In this document: one piece after another, positions 52,229 to 62,945 of the stretch
How the letters are laid out: the number at the start of each line of letters is the position of its first letter
Position numbering within the stretch: position 1 is the first letter of the stretch
Origin: Terebella lapidaria
Taxonomy: Eukaryota > Annelida > Polychaeta > Terebellida > Terebellidae
Direction of reading: 5' to 3'
DNA length: 64,000 nt
Assembly: GCA_949152475.1 (NCBI GenBank)
Contig: OX424560.1
Span: 23,685,106 to 23,749,105 of the forward strand
Notes under the pieces: model-generated
Database searches by the model: none
What the model saw: the letters and a program-made list of their open reading frames with translations, nothing else
Told to the model about the DNA's origin: nothing
Program-made: the position numbers and the translations under genes

Positions 52229-55033
52229 AGGACATTTAGAATTCGTCACTTTTGTACATAGGAATTGTGTTATATTTTACCGACTGTTACCAAAAAAGAT
52301 TGTAAAATGTGTAGACCGTTTCATGATTGTTGTTACTGTAATTCTGTATATGAGAATATTGGCAGCTATTATGTAGATATTTGTACAATTTTGTACTTGG
52401 TTCATTGTACACTTGCTGTACATCAAATTTGACAATATATAATTAATACCATCGTGTTGTGTGTTTTCTGTATACCATTGCCCTTTAAAGATGCTATTCT
52501 TGTTTAGCTTTCTCATACACTAAGCACAGAGCCATAACCCTTTTGTTCCAACCCTCTTAAACTAACTGGCCCATAATAATATCGATCCTGTACGCATTCT
52601 CCCGTACCCACTAACAAAATAGAAGGATCTGAGGTGTGATGGTAGGGCTTTTGCAAGATGAAAAGTATTGTCTTACTAATGAGAGGTGCTCAGAGGAGTC
52701 CAAACGGCTTAGGTTTGTATTATGAGCATATAGTAAGTCATATATATGTTGGATCTTTCAGAGACCTTGGACCTGATTGCAAAAATTTGTCAATGGTGAA
52801 AAAAAATTGCTCAAATGACTTGATTTGGGATGAAAACATTATTTTCTTCAACCCGTCTAAATATCGAAATGGCCGCCACACGCAGACCAGCGATTCAAGG
52901 GTACACAACTTATACACATCACAGGGGTACATGTGCGGAGATCCATGCATCAATTAGAAAAAAAGTTACTGAACAGATTTTGAGAAAACGACCGTTGAAG
53001 TCCAAAATTGGCTTCGTCAATAACGGCTCCCATTTTGGAAAAAAGTGAAAATCTTAAAATAAAATTTTTGTGCAAAATTTCAGAAACATTTGATTATAAC
53101 TGAAGATAAAAATGTAGACAGGCACGCAATGCCACGGCAATAGGTTATTGAACAATTGGGTCGGTAACCTAAAAAACTTTTTGGTCATTTGGTGACTAGT
53201 TGATTGTAGTAGTAGTAGTAGTAGTAATTTATTTCCAAACTATACAAGCATAACATGCCTCAAATAATATCGAATATAATACAGTATAGTTTGTGGTTAA
53301 GACCAAGGCAATTCTTTGCCTGTTGACCCCAAAATAAGCATAGTAACATAAAAATAAAACAGGGATGCTGGGGCTGGACTGAACCTCAGAATAATGATAT
53401 ATAACAATTAAAAACGAGCTACATGAGAGAATGTTGCCCGCGTCCGTCCACGAGCGTCCATCACCCCGGGTGCCCCACGCGTAACTGTTTTTTTTTTTCG
53501 AAGGATTAAACATTTTGATCATACTCAGATATAAAATAGTTTTTCAGACGTGAGTCGAAACCAGTATTAGTTTTTGCATTTTTTAGTTGGGTTGGTAAGC
53601 GTGACCATATTTCAGGTCCTTTGAAGAGGAAGGACATTTAGAATTCGTCACTTTTGTACATAGGAATTGTGTTATATTTTACCGACTGTTACCAAAAAAG
53701 ATTGTAAAATGTGTAGACTGTTTCATGATTGTTGTTACTGTAATTCTGTATATGAGAATATTGGCAGCTATTATGTAGATATTTGTACAATTTTGTACTT
53801 GGTTCATTGTACACTTGCTGTACATCAAATTTGACAATATATAATTAATACCATCGTGTTGTGTGTTTTCTGTACACCATTGCCCTTCAAAGATACTATT
53901 CTTGTTTAGCTTTCTCATACACTAAGCACAGAGCTATAACCCTTTTGTTCCAACCCTCTTAAACTAACTGGCCCATAATAATATCGATCCTGTACGCATT
54001 CTCCCGTACCCACTAACAAAATAGAAGGATCTGAGGTGTGATGGTAGGGCTTTTGCAAGATGAAAAGTATTGTCTTACTAATGAGAGGTGCTCAGAGGAG
54101 TCCAAACGGCTTAGGTTTGTATTATGAGCATATAGTAAGTCATATATATGTTGGATCTTTCAGAGACCTTGGACCTGATTGCAAAAATTTGTCAATGGTG
54201 AAAAAAATTGCTCAAATGACTTGATTTGGGATGAAAACATTATTTTCTTCAACCCGTCTAAATATCGAAATGGCCGCCACACGCAGACCAGCGATTCAAG
54301 GGTACACAACTTATACACATCACAGGGGTACATGTGCGGAGATCCATGCATCAATTAGAAAAAAAGTTACTGAACAGATTTTGAGAAAACGACCGTTGAA
54401 GTCCAAAATTGGCTTCGTCAATAACGGCTCCCATTTTGGAAAAAAGTGAAAATCTTAAAATAAAATTTTTGTGCAAAATTTCAGAAACATTTGATTTTAA
54501 CTGAAGATAAAAATGTAGACAGGCACGCAATGCCACGGCAATAGGTTATTGAACAATTGGGTCGGTAACCTAAAAAACTTTTTGGTCATTTGGTGACTAG
54601 TTGATTGTAGTAGTAGTAGTAGTAGTAATTTATTTCCAAACTATACAAGCATAACATGCCTCAAATAATATCGAATATAATACAGTATAGTTTGTGGTTA
54701 AGACCAAGGCAATTCTTTGCCTGTTGACCCCAAAATAAGCATAGTAACATAAAAATAAAACAGGGATGCTGGGGCTGGACTGAACCTCAGAATAATGATA
54801 TATAACAATTAAAAACGAGCTACATGAGAGAATGTTGCCCGCGTCCGTCCACGAGCGTCCATCACCCCGGGTGCCCCACGCGTAACTGTTTTTTTTTTTC
54901 GAAGGATTAAACATTTTGATCATACTCAGATATAAAATAGTTTTTCAGACGTGAGTCGAAACCAGTATTAGTTTTTGCATTTTTTAGTTGGGTTGGTAAG
55001 CGTGACCATATTTCAGGTCCTTTGAAGAGGAAG
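52229..55033. repeat. 1.4 kb tandem duplication spanning AF10 flank and LINE 3' end
   Basis: Copy A is about 52231-53632 and copy B about 53633-55033. I count roughly six substitutions and one A-run indel between them (about 0.5 percent). Each copy contains AF10 downstream flank, a truncated GGTTACC-type element, a (TAG)n tract and about 430 bp of LINE 3' end. Only copy B continues into the full LINE. The three junctions share just AG (52229-52230, 53631-53632, 55032-55033). Confidence 0.92.
53206..53632 (-). mobile_element. LINE 3'-end fragment in duplication copy A
   Basis: Nearly identical to 54607-55033, i.e. the 3' UTR and last codons of the LINE to the right, beginning (on the plus strand) with the same (TAG)n tract. 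It is a product of the tandem duplication rather than an independent insertion. Confidence 0.85.
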
Positions 55034-57708
55034 CTGTCACATACTGTTTTCCGGGAAATCGGAAATCTGTGCACATCATTACGTTGTCGTGTATTTATTG
55101 AATGCACTCGATCGTTGAGCAAGTAAATGCTACTCAGAGAATTGGGCAATTTGTTATTAATGTGTCGATAGACGAACTGGCACAATTGTGAATTATAAAT
55201 ATCATTTAGATTCAGAATTCTTAATTTTCTGAAAAGGGGCATTGTGTGTGAATTATATGGTGCTTTGGCTACTGCCCTGATACATTTTTTTTGTAGTACT
55301 ACCAGTTTGTTCAGATAAGTTTTACACGCAGAACCCCACAATAAATTGCTAAATATGAAATGGGAGTGGACTAAAGAAAAATATAGCATTCTTAGGTTAT
55401 TTACAGATAAATATTTTTTGGCTATATTCAGGGCATACAGACCGCTTCGGACTTTGTTTACGCATTTATTTATATGTTCGTGCCATTTCAGCTTATTGTC
55501 AATAAAGACGCCTAAAAATTTTACAACACTGACTTGGTTGATTTGACAACCATCTATGATAATATCATTCCCGTTGGTTACTTGCAGATTATCATTGTAA
55601 TAAAAAAGCATGTGATTAGTTTTCGAGACATTTAAAGATAATTTATTTGCTTTAAACCAATCTGACAGAGTATTAAGTTGTATATTCATATTGTTAACCA
55701 TTTCATCAATACTATCAGAGGTGGAATAAATTGTTGTATCATCAGCAAATAGGATGGTATTGGCATTTTCGATAGCTAGGGGAAGATCGTTCGTATATAT
55801 TATAAAAAGAAGGGGTCCAAGTACCGATCCCTGGGGTACCCCACAGATCAAGTCAAGATCCTTAGAATTTACTCCATTGAAGTTTACATATTGTTTACGG
55901 TTTTCAAGATAATTTTTGAACCAATATAACGGTGTTCCCCTTATACCATAATAATTCAATTTTTTTAATAATATTTCATGATCTATCGTGTCGAAGGCTT
56001 TCGACAAATCTAGAAAAACAGCAAGAGTTGGGCAATTATTTTCGAATCCATTTAATACATTTGCTATGAATTGAGTGACGGCATTTGTAGTGGAGCGCTT
56101 AGGTCGAAATCCATACTGATTTTCATAAAATATGTCGTGCATTTGCAAATAATGGTATAATCTTTTATGCATAACCTTTTCCAGGACTTTGGAGATTGCC
56201 GGTAGCAAGGATATCGGACGATAATTGTTAAATAATTGTTTATCATTACTTTTATGGATGGGAATTACTTTAGCCACTTTCATTTTATTGGGTACAATCC
56301 CTTCGGAAAAAGATTTATTGATTATGATTGCTATTGGATATGATAATGATGGACTAAGAGACTTGAGAAGTTTGGTACTGATGTCATCATGGCCAGTGCT
56401 CGTCTTTGGTTTGAAATCACTTAATATCTTTCTAATTTCAAAATCGTCTGTAGGGCTAGTAAAAAATGAACCGGTGTTTTTATTGGGTGTGAGATATTCA
56501 TTAAAAGTTTTATTCGGTTTACTGATCTTATCTGAATATTCTTTCCCAATTGCCGTGAAATAATTACAAAATTCATTACTAATTTTTGTACTGTCAGTTA
56601 TTGTAGATCCGTTTACTATAAAAGAGCTAGCTAATTCGCTTTTATCACTGGTTTTTCCTATCAATGTTTTTATTGTGTTCCAAGTTTTTTGTACATTATC
56701 TTTAAACTTAGTCAAGTTATGGCAGTAATGTTTTTGCTTTGCGATTCTTTTCAGTCTATTGAGAGCATTCCGATAATTTATAAAACGAACGTATGCTGGG
56801 TCATTTGGTGATTTACTAATACTTTTTCTAAACAATTTATCTCTAGTGACGCATGATTTTAGTAGACCGGGTGTCATCCAAGGTTGTCTAATAACATGTT
56901 TTGCAGGGATAATGATTTCCTTTTCGGGTGCGAGTCTATCTAGAGTTTCAGTGACTGTTGAAATTAATTGATCATATGCTGTATTGACAGGTGTATCCAA
57001 CAACTGATCCCAATCGAACTGGTTGAGTGAGTGATTGATTGAGTTTATTTTATTGGTTGTTAATGATCTAGATTTCAGTTTCAGTGCCTGTGTTTTAGCA
57101 ATTTCGTCTTTCTTGTCCACAAGGGCAAAAATTGGCAAATGATCAGAAATATCATATACTAGAATTCCAGAAAGCAAAGAATGAATATCGCGATTTACAT
57201 ATAGGTTGTCAATAATTGTCGCTGATGAGTGTGTTACCCGTGTAGGTCGGGTTATTGTAGGGATTATCCCAAAAGAAGTAAACTGGTCGAGTAATGCCAT
57301 AGTATTAGGGTTTTTATCAATTTTAAGGAAATCAAAGTTTTGGTCTGTACCAATAATAATGTTGTTGATGTTCTTGATTGATTGTACACGACTTAATACT
57401 TGATAATATCTGGAAATTGACAGTGTTTCATTTGTATTCGGTACCCTATATATTTCACCAACAATAACCTTTTTATTGTTATCATGAATAATAGCGAACA
57501 CAGTTTCGAATTCCCCTTCAAAATAACATTCAACATCAATTACTTTGGAAGGGAAAGAGTTATCAATATAAAGAGCGACACCACCTTTTGATTTGTTTTC
57601 ACGATTCTTATAGTAGAAGTTGTATCCCTGTAGAGTATATCGTTGAGCATTTTCATTGGTAAGAAAAGTTTCACATAGCATAATAAAGTGTATTTTTGAC
57701 ATTAGAGC
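54607..57708 (-). mobile_element. 5'-truncated LINE of the Jockey/CR1/L2 group
   Basis: Non-LTR retrotransposon read on the minus strand. Its 5' end is cut inside the endonuclease domain near 57703-57708. It continues through endonuclease and reverse transcriptase to a 300 bp 3' UTR and ends in a (CTA)n tract at 54627-54607. A poly-A tail is absent, as is usual for CR1/L2-like elements with microsatellite tails. The clade cannot be settled by eye. Confidence 0.88.
54907..57702 (-). CDS. LINE endonuclease-reverse transcriptase (ORF2-like), 931 codons
   Basis: An uninterrupted frame. The apurinic-type endonuclease lacks its first few strands: the frame opens at the catalytic Glu region (MLCETFLTNENAQRY), then GGVALYIDNSF, IIIGTDQNFDFL and ISDHLPIFALV. 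The reverse transcriptase follows with NNYRPISLLPAISKVLEKV, QYGFRPKRSTTNAV, FLDLSKAFDTIDHEIL, GVPQGSVLGPLLFIIYTNDL and the active-site box FADDTTIY, then the usual CR1/Jockey C-terminal region (PEIWSRLP). Catalytic motifs are intact, so the insertion looks recent. The missing N-terminus (about 35 residues) makes the copy non-autonomous. Confidence 0.9.
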   Translation of the reverse strand: MSKIHFIMLCETFLTNENAQRYTLQGYNFYYKNRENKSKGGVALYIDNSFPSKVIDVECYFEGEFETVFAIIHDNNKKVIVGEIYRVPNTNETLSISRYYQVLSRVQSIKNINNIIIGTDQNFDFLKIDKNPNTMALLDQFTSFGIIPTITRPTRVTHSSATIIDNLYVNRDIHSLLSGILVYDISDHLPIFALVDKKDEIAKTQALKLKSRSLTTNKINSINHSLNQFDWDQLLDTPVNTAYDQLISTVTETLDRLAPEKEIIIPAKHVIRQPWMTPGLLKSCVTRDKLFRKSISKSPNDPAYVRFINYRNALNRLKRIAKQKHYCHNLTKFKDNVQKTWNTIKTLIGKTSDKSELASSFIVNGSTITDSTKISNEFCNYFTAIGKEYSDKISKPNKTFNEYLTPNKNTGSFFTSPTDDFEIRKILSDFKPKTSTGHDDISTKLLKSLSPSLSYPIAIIINKSFSEGIVPNKMKVAKVIPIHKSNDKQLFNNYRPISLLPAISKVLEKVMHKRLYHYLQMHDIFYENQYGFRPKRSTTNAVTQFIANVLNGFENNCPTLAVFLDLSKAFDTIDHEILLKKLNYYGIRGTPLYWFKNYLENRKQYVNFNGVNSKDLDLICGVPQGSVLGPLLFIIYTNDLPLAIENANTILFADDTTIYSTSDSIDEMVNNMNIQLNTLSDWFKANKLSLNVSKTNHMLFYYNDNLQVTNGNDIIIDGCQINQVSVVKFLGVFIDNKLKWHEHINKCVNKVRSGLYALNIAKKYLSVNNLRMLYFSLVHSHFIFSNLLWGSACKTYLNKLVVLQKKCIRAVAKAPYNSHTMPLFRKLRILNLNDIYNSQLCQFVYRHINNKLPNSLSSIYLLNDRVHSINTRQRNDVHRFPISRKTVCDSFLFKGPEIWSRLPTQLKNAKTNTGFDSRLKNYFISEYDQNV

Positions 57709-57729
57709 GTTGGGGGCGAAGCCCCCAAC
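57709..57729. repeat. Perfect GC hairpin at the LINE 5' junction
   Basis: GTTGGGGGC-GAA-GCCCCCAAC is a 9 bp perfect stem with a 3 nt loop in otherwise AT-rich sequence, lying directly at the truncated 5' end of the LINE. Confidence 0.8.
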
Positions 57730-57966
57730 TCTCTACATGTCTATGTGCTGACTTTTTCATGGAGGTTTCATGCCAACATATCAACGCCCGTTTTGGCATG
57801 TACACGTTTAGATACCTACTTCAAATGAGGATTTTCTTCGTCCTTGACATAAAATCTCTCCAATTAATAGCAAACTTCGAATATACCACAGATATATAAA
57901 GCATAAATCGATGTGTTAGTTTTGAGAAAAATACGAAAAACGCTCAGGTCGTCTTGAAAACGTCAA

Positions 57967-58078
57967 AATGGCGGAGCCGATGGAAATTGACGTTCCCAGA
58001 ATGCAATGCAAATTTTACCGCAATGATGCGTATTTTGGAACACACAATTCTGTTCAGCAATTCGTACATGCATAGATG
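57967..58078 (+). other. Possible gene start (MAEPMEIDVPRMQCK...)
   Basis: A favourable AAAATGGCGGAG start opens a 36-codon frame (MAEPMEIDVPRMQCKFYR and on) with GT donors nearby (for example TTC|GTACAT at about 58065). I cannot identify the protein. It might be a first exon, a gene fragment or chance. Confidence 0.2.
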
Positions 58079-58449
58079 TAAGCTTGCGTGTAGCCTTCTC
58101 TGGCGTTATAAAGTAAACAAAACGATTCGTCTGCAATGCCACGGCTACATTTACCGTAATTTGATGTATTTTATCACATGACAAAGTGTTTCATGCTGGG
58201 TTCATGCGAAGCCTTTTTATTCTGGTCTTTTAATTTGCCTAGTAGTAGTAGGCATGTGTTCTATATCATGATATCAGATGGAGATATTCCTCTTAGTTTC
58301 CAGTATTTTTAAGGATATTTATTGAGGTTCAATATTATTTCAGCAGGTGTATCTGTTTCGTTGATCGATTAAAACAAAAAGTTTACTTATTAGGAATATA
58401 AATGAATGATAATATACGGGAATAAATGGGAATCATGTGGGTTAGGATA

Positions 58450-58490
58450 TGGTAGCATTTTTTTTTTTTTTGGGGGGGGGGGGGGGGGCG
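58450..58490. repeat. Poly-T/poly-G tract
   Basis: A T run followed directly by a G run (about 58459-58488). The surrounding 58199-58600 shows no gene. Confidence 0.85.
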
Positions 58491-58825
58491 GGCTGGCATT
58501 GTGTAAGATACATTCAGCTTTCGTGGTGCTGATGATGTGCTCGAGCTCTAATGTCGTCTCCCGCAGTTAGCTGCATTTTCTTGTTATATTGACGTAGGAA
58601 AGTCTTGCTAATAAAAGTTTCATACTATCAAATTTATCAGGTAAGCTATGAATGTTTATGTGTAAACAACCATATTTATAGTTACCATGTTCAATTTCTC
58701 TTAAATTTTAAATCTCATAATACTCACTATCGTAGTCGAAGTCATCAAGTACGCTTCTTATTGTATCGGGCTGACTCACATTACTCGGAATCTGGTATCG
58801 GTTTTGGTTGCTATCCATTGGGTAG

Positions 58826-58898
58826 GAGACGAGGCTGTGACACGCGTGGGACACCATGGGCGAGAGGTGCAGTGGGAGGACACGGGGAACAACCCCAG
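58826..58898 (+). other. Exon-like GC-rich island
   Basis: Acceptor TTGGGTAG and donor CCCAG|GTAACT bound 73 nt that read DEAVTRVGHHGREVQWEDTG in one frame. The composition stands out from the AT-rich flanks. The family is not recognised. Confidence 0.3.
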
Positions 58899-59224
58899 GT
58901 AACTATGATATATGGCAACATTATGTACAGAGATGAACGTCAAATGTGTCTGCTCACATTAATTAGAAACAACAAAAGGATGCATACTACAGTTAAGTTC
59001 AAGCATTATCAGTAACAAGCAACGACAAAAGCGACCTGAAATACACCAAAGCTATACCACAAATTGGACACATGCAGTGAGCATAGAAATATGTCAATCA
59101 CCCTGTGCCCCCTCCACTCTATTATATGAAAAAGTATTTACACACCAAAAATGTAACAATAACATATATACATTGCGAACAAGTTTGTGTTGTATGTCTG
59201 TGTTTGTATGGATGTACTGTTCAG

Positions 59225-59270
59225 ACGATCCAGACGGTTGGGAGCAAACCCTGTATACCGCATTGAACAG
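59225..59270 (+). other. Second exon-like island
   Basis: Acceptor TACTGTTCAG and donor AACAG|GTATGT bound 46 nt. One frame reads DPDGWEQTLYTALN; the frame that would follow the island at 58826 reads RSRRLGANPVYRIEQ. The two frames disagree on which is real, so the assignment is weak. Confidence 0.22.
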
Positions 59271-59749
59271 GTATGTTAATGTGTGTTAAGTAGCGTGTGT
59301 CTGTAATGTACCTGGCAGTCGAGAGCGGTAAGGTGGGAACGTCAATCACCTGCCGGGGATGTAATTGTTTTACTGATGTCTAACAGTGTAATTCGCATAG
59401 ATAAAGAAAATTTATTCAATCACTAGCATTGATTGAAAACCAAATACTTGTCGATGACCCCCCCCCCCCCCCCAAATAATTGAGGACAGAAAGTCCATGT
59501 AGCTACCGTATTTTGAGATTGGCCAATGTGATACAATTTAAAACTTCGAAAATAATTTTTCTAAAATCCACGTGATAAATTTTCTTATAAGCGTGACATT
59601 CTAAAACGTTTGCAATGCATGTGTATGTATGCTGAGACTGGAACTTAATCACTCAATTGGTTCGAAATATAGGCCCAAAAACGATCCGAAATCCAGTCAC
59701 ATTGGCCTCTGAGGACAAAACGCATGTAAATAGAGCCAAGGTTTGTACA

Positions 59750-60190
59750 TGTATTATGAGCTCATTGAAAGTCAAATATGGTGCATCTTTTGGTGACCTT
59801 GAACTTGACTTCGGGTGACCTTGTTATATGAGTGATTAACATCAAAGTCATGGTTGACCTGAAGTGTGTAAATTGGGTTCTGCGGACGAAACGCTTAAAT
59901 TTAGATAGAGCTTGGGGTTGTCTTATGGGCATGCATGTATGTTAGAGCTTTTGGTGACCTTGAAATCAGATGAAATTGATTGATAAATCTCAAGATCACA
60001 TTTGACGTGTACTATGTAAGATGACCTTTGGCATACTTGGAAACATATGGTGGACCAGTTGGTGACCTTGGACTTCACATCAGAATACCTGGAATAGTTA
60101 ATCACAATATCACGTTTGATATGACGTTGAGCAATGTGCCTTTGTGAAATGTAACCTTGAATCCAACATGGACTGGAGAATTTCAAGACC
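59750..60190. repeat. Diverged repeat units with TTGGTGACCTTG blocks
   Basis: TTTTGGTGACCTTGAA-type blocks recur near 59790, 59949 and 60059 with irregular spacing (about 110-157 bp), together with phrases for atypical CAAGATCACA or CAATATCACG. A poly-C tract lies just upstream at about 59459-59474. Confidence 0.6.
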
Positions 60191-60456
60191 AGGTATGTCC
60201 TGATATATGTAGGGAACATTTTAACAAAGTATACTCTGAGAAAATAATAATCTCAACGAATTTCCCGTAAGTTACTGCCATATTTTTTTCATAAAAGGAC
60301 CACTAAACTCAGAAAACACCAGACACCCCCCATTTCAAAATACCTAAATTTACCAAATTTTCTCAGGAGCTTGGAGCGCTCCTAAAGACAACCTCTGCTG
60401 TATTATTGTATCCCCCGAACAAAGTTCGGCGGATACTATGGATTTGGCTTCGTCGT

Positions 60457-60510
60457 CCGCGTCCGCGTCCGCGCCCGCGCCCGCGTCCGTGTCCGCGTCC
60501 GCGTCCGCAG
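60457..60510. repeat. CCGCGT-type short tandem repeat
   Basis: A GC-rich hexamer tract of imperfect CCGCGT/CCGCGC units, preceded by the small palindrome CCGAACAAAGTTCGG near 60415-60431. Confidence 0.85.
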
Positions 60511-60520
60511 AGATTTTCTT

Positions 60521-60870
60521 GTGAACGCGCTACAGGCCGCAATTCTCACCCGATCACCATTATTTTTTGCAGGCACATATATAATGGTAAGATCCCGACA
60601 CCAATCGATTTTGGTTGCCGTGGCAACTGAATTGGTCGTTTGGGGACACATTTTGCATTGAAAACAGCCTGTTTGAGACACATGGCTTGTGAACGCGCTA
60701 CAGGCCGCAATTCTCACCCGATCACCATTATTTTTTGCAGGCACATATATTATGGTAAGATCCCGACACCAATCGATTTTGGTTGCCGTGGCAACTGAAT
60801 TGGTCGTTTGGGGACACATTTTGCATTGAAAACAGCCTGTTTGAGACACATGGCTTGTGAACGCTCTACA
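60521..60870. repeat. 168 bp tandem repeat, two near-identical units plus a partial
   Basis: Units at 60521-60688 and 60689-60856 differ at about one base; a third unit starts at 60857 and diverges quickly. Each unit contains GTTGCCGTGGCAAC (60614-60627 and 60782-60795), close to the RFX X-box. The period is a multiple of three, so a minus-strand frame stays open through it. Confidence 0.9.
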
Positions 60871-61114
60871 GATGGCAATTTTTGACGAATCTCGATAATA
60901 TTTGGAAGTGTTGTTGGGAAGGGCTGTCACACGAAACCAATCGTTTTTTAGAATGATCATGTAAATATTAATATGTTAGCAGCCTAACTTATTACAGAAT
61001 TTTGAAATATCCATTTTGACATGTACGATCATTCCAATAGCCTGTACAATGGAAGGTAATGACACTGGTTTCTTGTTCAGAATGGAGAACTGAAGTTTTC
61101 AGTGAAAACAGGAC

Positions 61115-61990
61115 AATATTACTGAATAAGTTAACATTAGTTTTACTAGTTAAGTCTATTATTGTCCACAATAAAAATAGTTAAGACGAGAAACGTTTAT
61201 TATTAAGCTCAACAAGGTAAAGGTTTTGTCCAGTACAGATTTCATGGGTGTAACTGAATAAGTTAACATTATTTTTAATAGTTAAGTCTATTATTGACCA
61301 CAATAAAAATAGTTAAGACAAGAAATATTATTAATTAACCTCAACAAGGTAAATGTTTTGTCCAGTACAAATTTCATTGGTGTAACCCAATAAGTTAACA
61401 TTATTTTTACTAGTTAGGTCTATTATTGACCACAATAAAAATAGTTAAGTCTATTATTGACCACAATAAAAATAGTTAAGATGAGAAATATTTATTATTA
61501 AGCTCAACAAGGTGAACGTATGTCCAGTACAGATTTCATGGGTGTACTGAATAAGTTAACATTATTTTTACTAGTTCAGTCTATTATTGACCACAATAAA
61601 AATAGTTAAGACAAGAAATATTTATAATTGGGTTCAGCAAGGTAAAGATTCTGTCCAGTAGACATTTTATGTCTGTAACCAAATAAGTTAACATTTTTTT
61701 TGCTAGTTAAGTCTATTATTGACCTCAATAAAAATAGTTAAGATGAGAAACAATTATTATTGAGTTCAACAAGGTTAAGATTTTGTCCGGTAGAAATTTC
61801 TGGGTGTAACCGAATAAGTTAACTCTTTTTTTACATGTTAAGTCTATTATTGACCACAATGAAAATAGTTAAGAGAAGAAATATTTATTATTGGGCTCAA
61901 CAAGGTGAAGGCTTTGTCCAGTAGAGATTTTATGGCTGTGATCAAATAAGTTAACATTATTTTTTTGCTAGTTAATCTATTATTGATCAC
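61115..61990. repeat. Satellite array of about 131 bp units (six to seven)
   Basis: AATAAGTTAACATT-type starts occur near 61123, 61254, 61388, 61539, 61680, 61811 and 61943. Other shared phrases are GTCTATTATTGACCACAATA and CAACAAGGTAAAG. Units vary from 131 to 151 bp, with a small internal duplication near 61430-61480. Confidence 0.9.
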
Positions 61991-62009
61991 AATAGCTTTT
62001 TATGAAAAC

Positions 62010-62945
62010 ATTGATCAACTTTTACTTTGAATTTCAACTTGAGACCATGTTTGGCACAAATTATGAGTTGAAATATAACTTATGGTGAAAAATTCGATCT
62101 GGCTCCAATTTCGTCATCTTGAAATGCAGTTTTGGTCAACGTTTACTTTGAATTTCAACTTGAAAGCATGTTTGGCACATATTATAAGTCGAAATATAAC
62201 TTATGGTGAAAAGTTCGATCTGGCTCCATTTTCGTCATCTTGAAATGCAGTTTTGGTCAATTTTTAGTTTGAATTTCAACTTGAAACCAAGTTTGGCACA
62301 TATTATGAGTTAAAATATAACTTATGATGAAAAGTTCGATCTGGCTCCAATTTCTTCATCTTGAAATGCAGTTTTGGTAAACTTTTAGCTTGAATTTCAA
62401 CTTGAAACCAAGTTTGGCACATATTATGAGTTAAAATATAACTTATGACGAAAAGTTCTATCTGGCTCCAATTTCGTCATCTTGAAATGCAGTTTTGGTC
62501 AACTTTTACTTTGAATTTCAACTTAATACCAAGTTTGGCACATATTATGAGTTGAAATATAACTCATGGCGAAAAGTTTGATCTGGCTCCAATTTCGTCA
62601 TCTTGAAATGCAGTTTTGGTCAACTTTTAGTTTGAATTCCAACTTGAAATCAAGTTGGGCAGGTATTATGAGTTAAAATATAACTCATGACGAAAAGTTT
62701 GATCTGGCTCCAATTTTGTCATCTTGAAATGCAATTTTGAATAACTTTTACTTTGAATTTCAACTTGAAACCATGTTTGGCCGTACATGTATTATGAGTC
62801 GAAATATAACTCATGGTGAGAAGTTCAATCTGGCTCCAATTTCGTCATCTTGAAATGCATTTCTGGTCAAATTTTACTTTGAATTTCAACTTGGAACCAA
62901 GTTTGTAAAATATTCAGAGTTGAAATATAAATAGGTGAAAAGATT
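62010..62945. repeat. Satellite array of about 121 bp units (eight)
   Basis: TTTGAATTTCAACTTGAAA recurs near 62025, 62146, 62267, 62388, 62509, 62630, 62751 and 62879, with ATGAGTTGAAATATAACT and TCATCTTGAAATGCAG. Spacing is very regular and divergence moderate. It directly follows the 131 bp array but is unrelated in sequence. Confidence 0.92.

Noticed and set aside
53229-53522. Identical 97-codon minus-strand frames here and at 54630-54923
   Set aside because: They lie in the LINE 3' UTR, doubled by the tandem duplication, and overlap the end of the real LINE frame.
60436-60960. Minus-strand open frame of 174 codons with repeated 56-residue blocks
   Set aside because: It is produced by the 168 bp tandem repeat and a GC-rich hexamer tract; the period is a multiple of three and the protein has no recognisable domain or start context.
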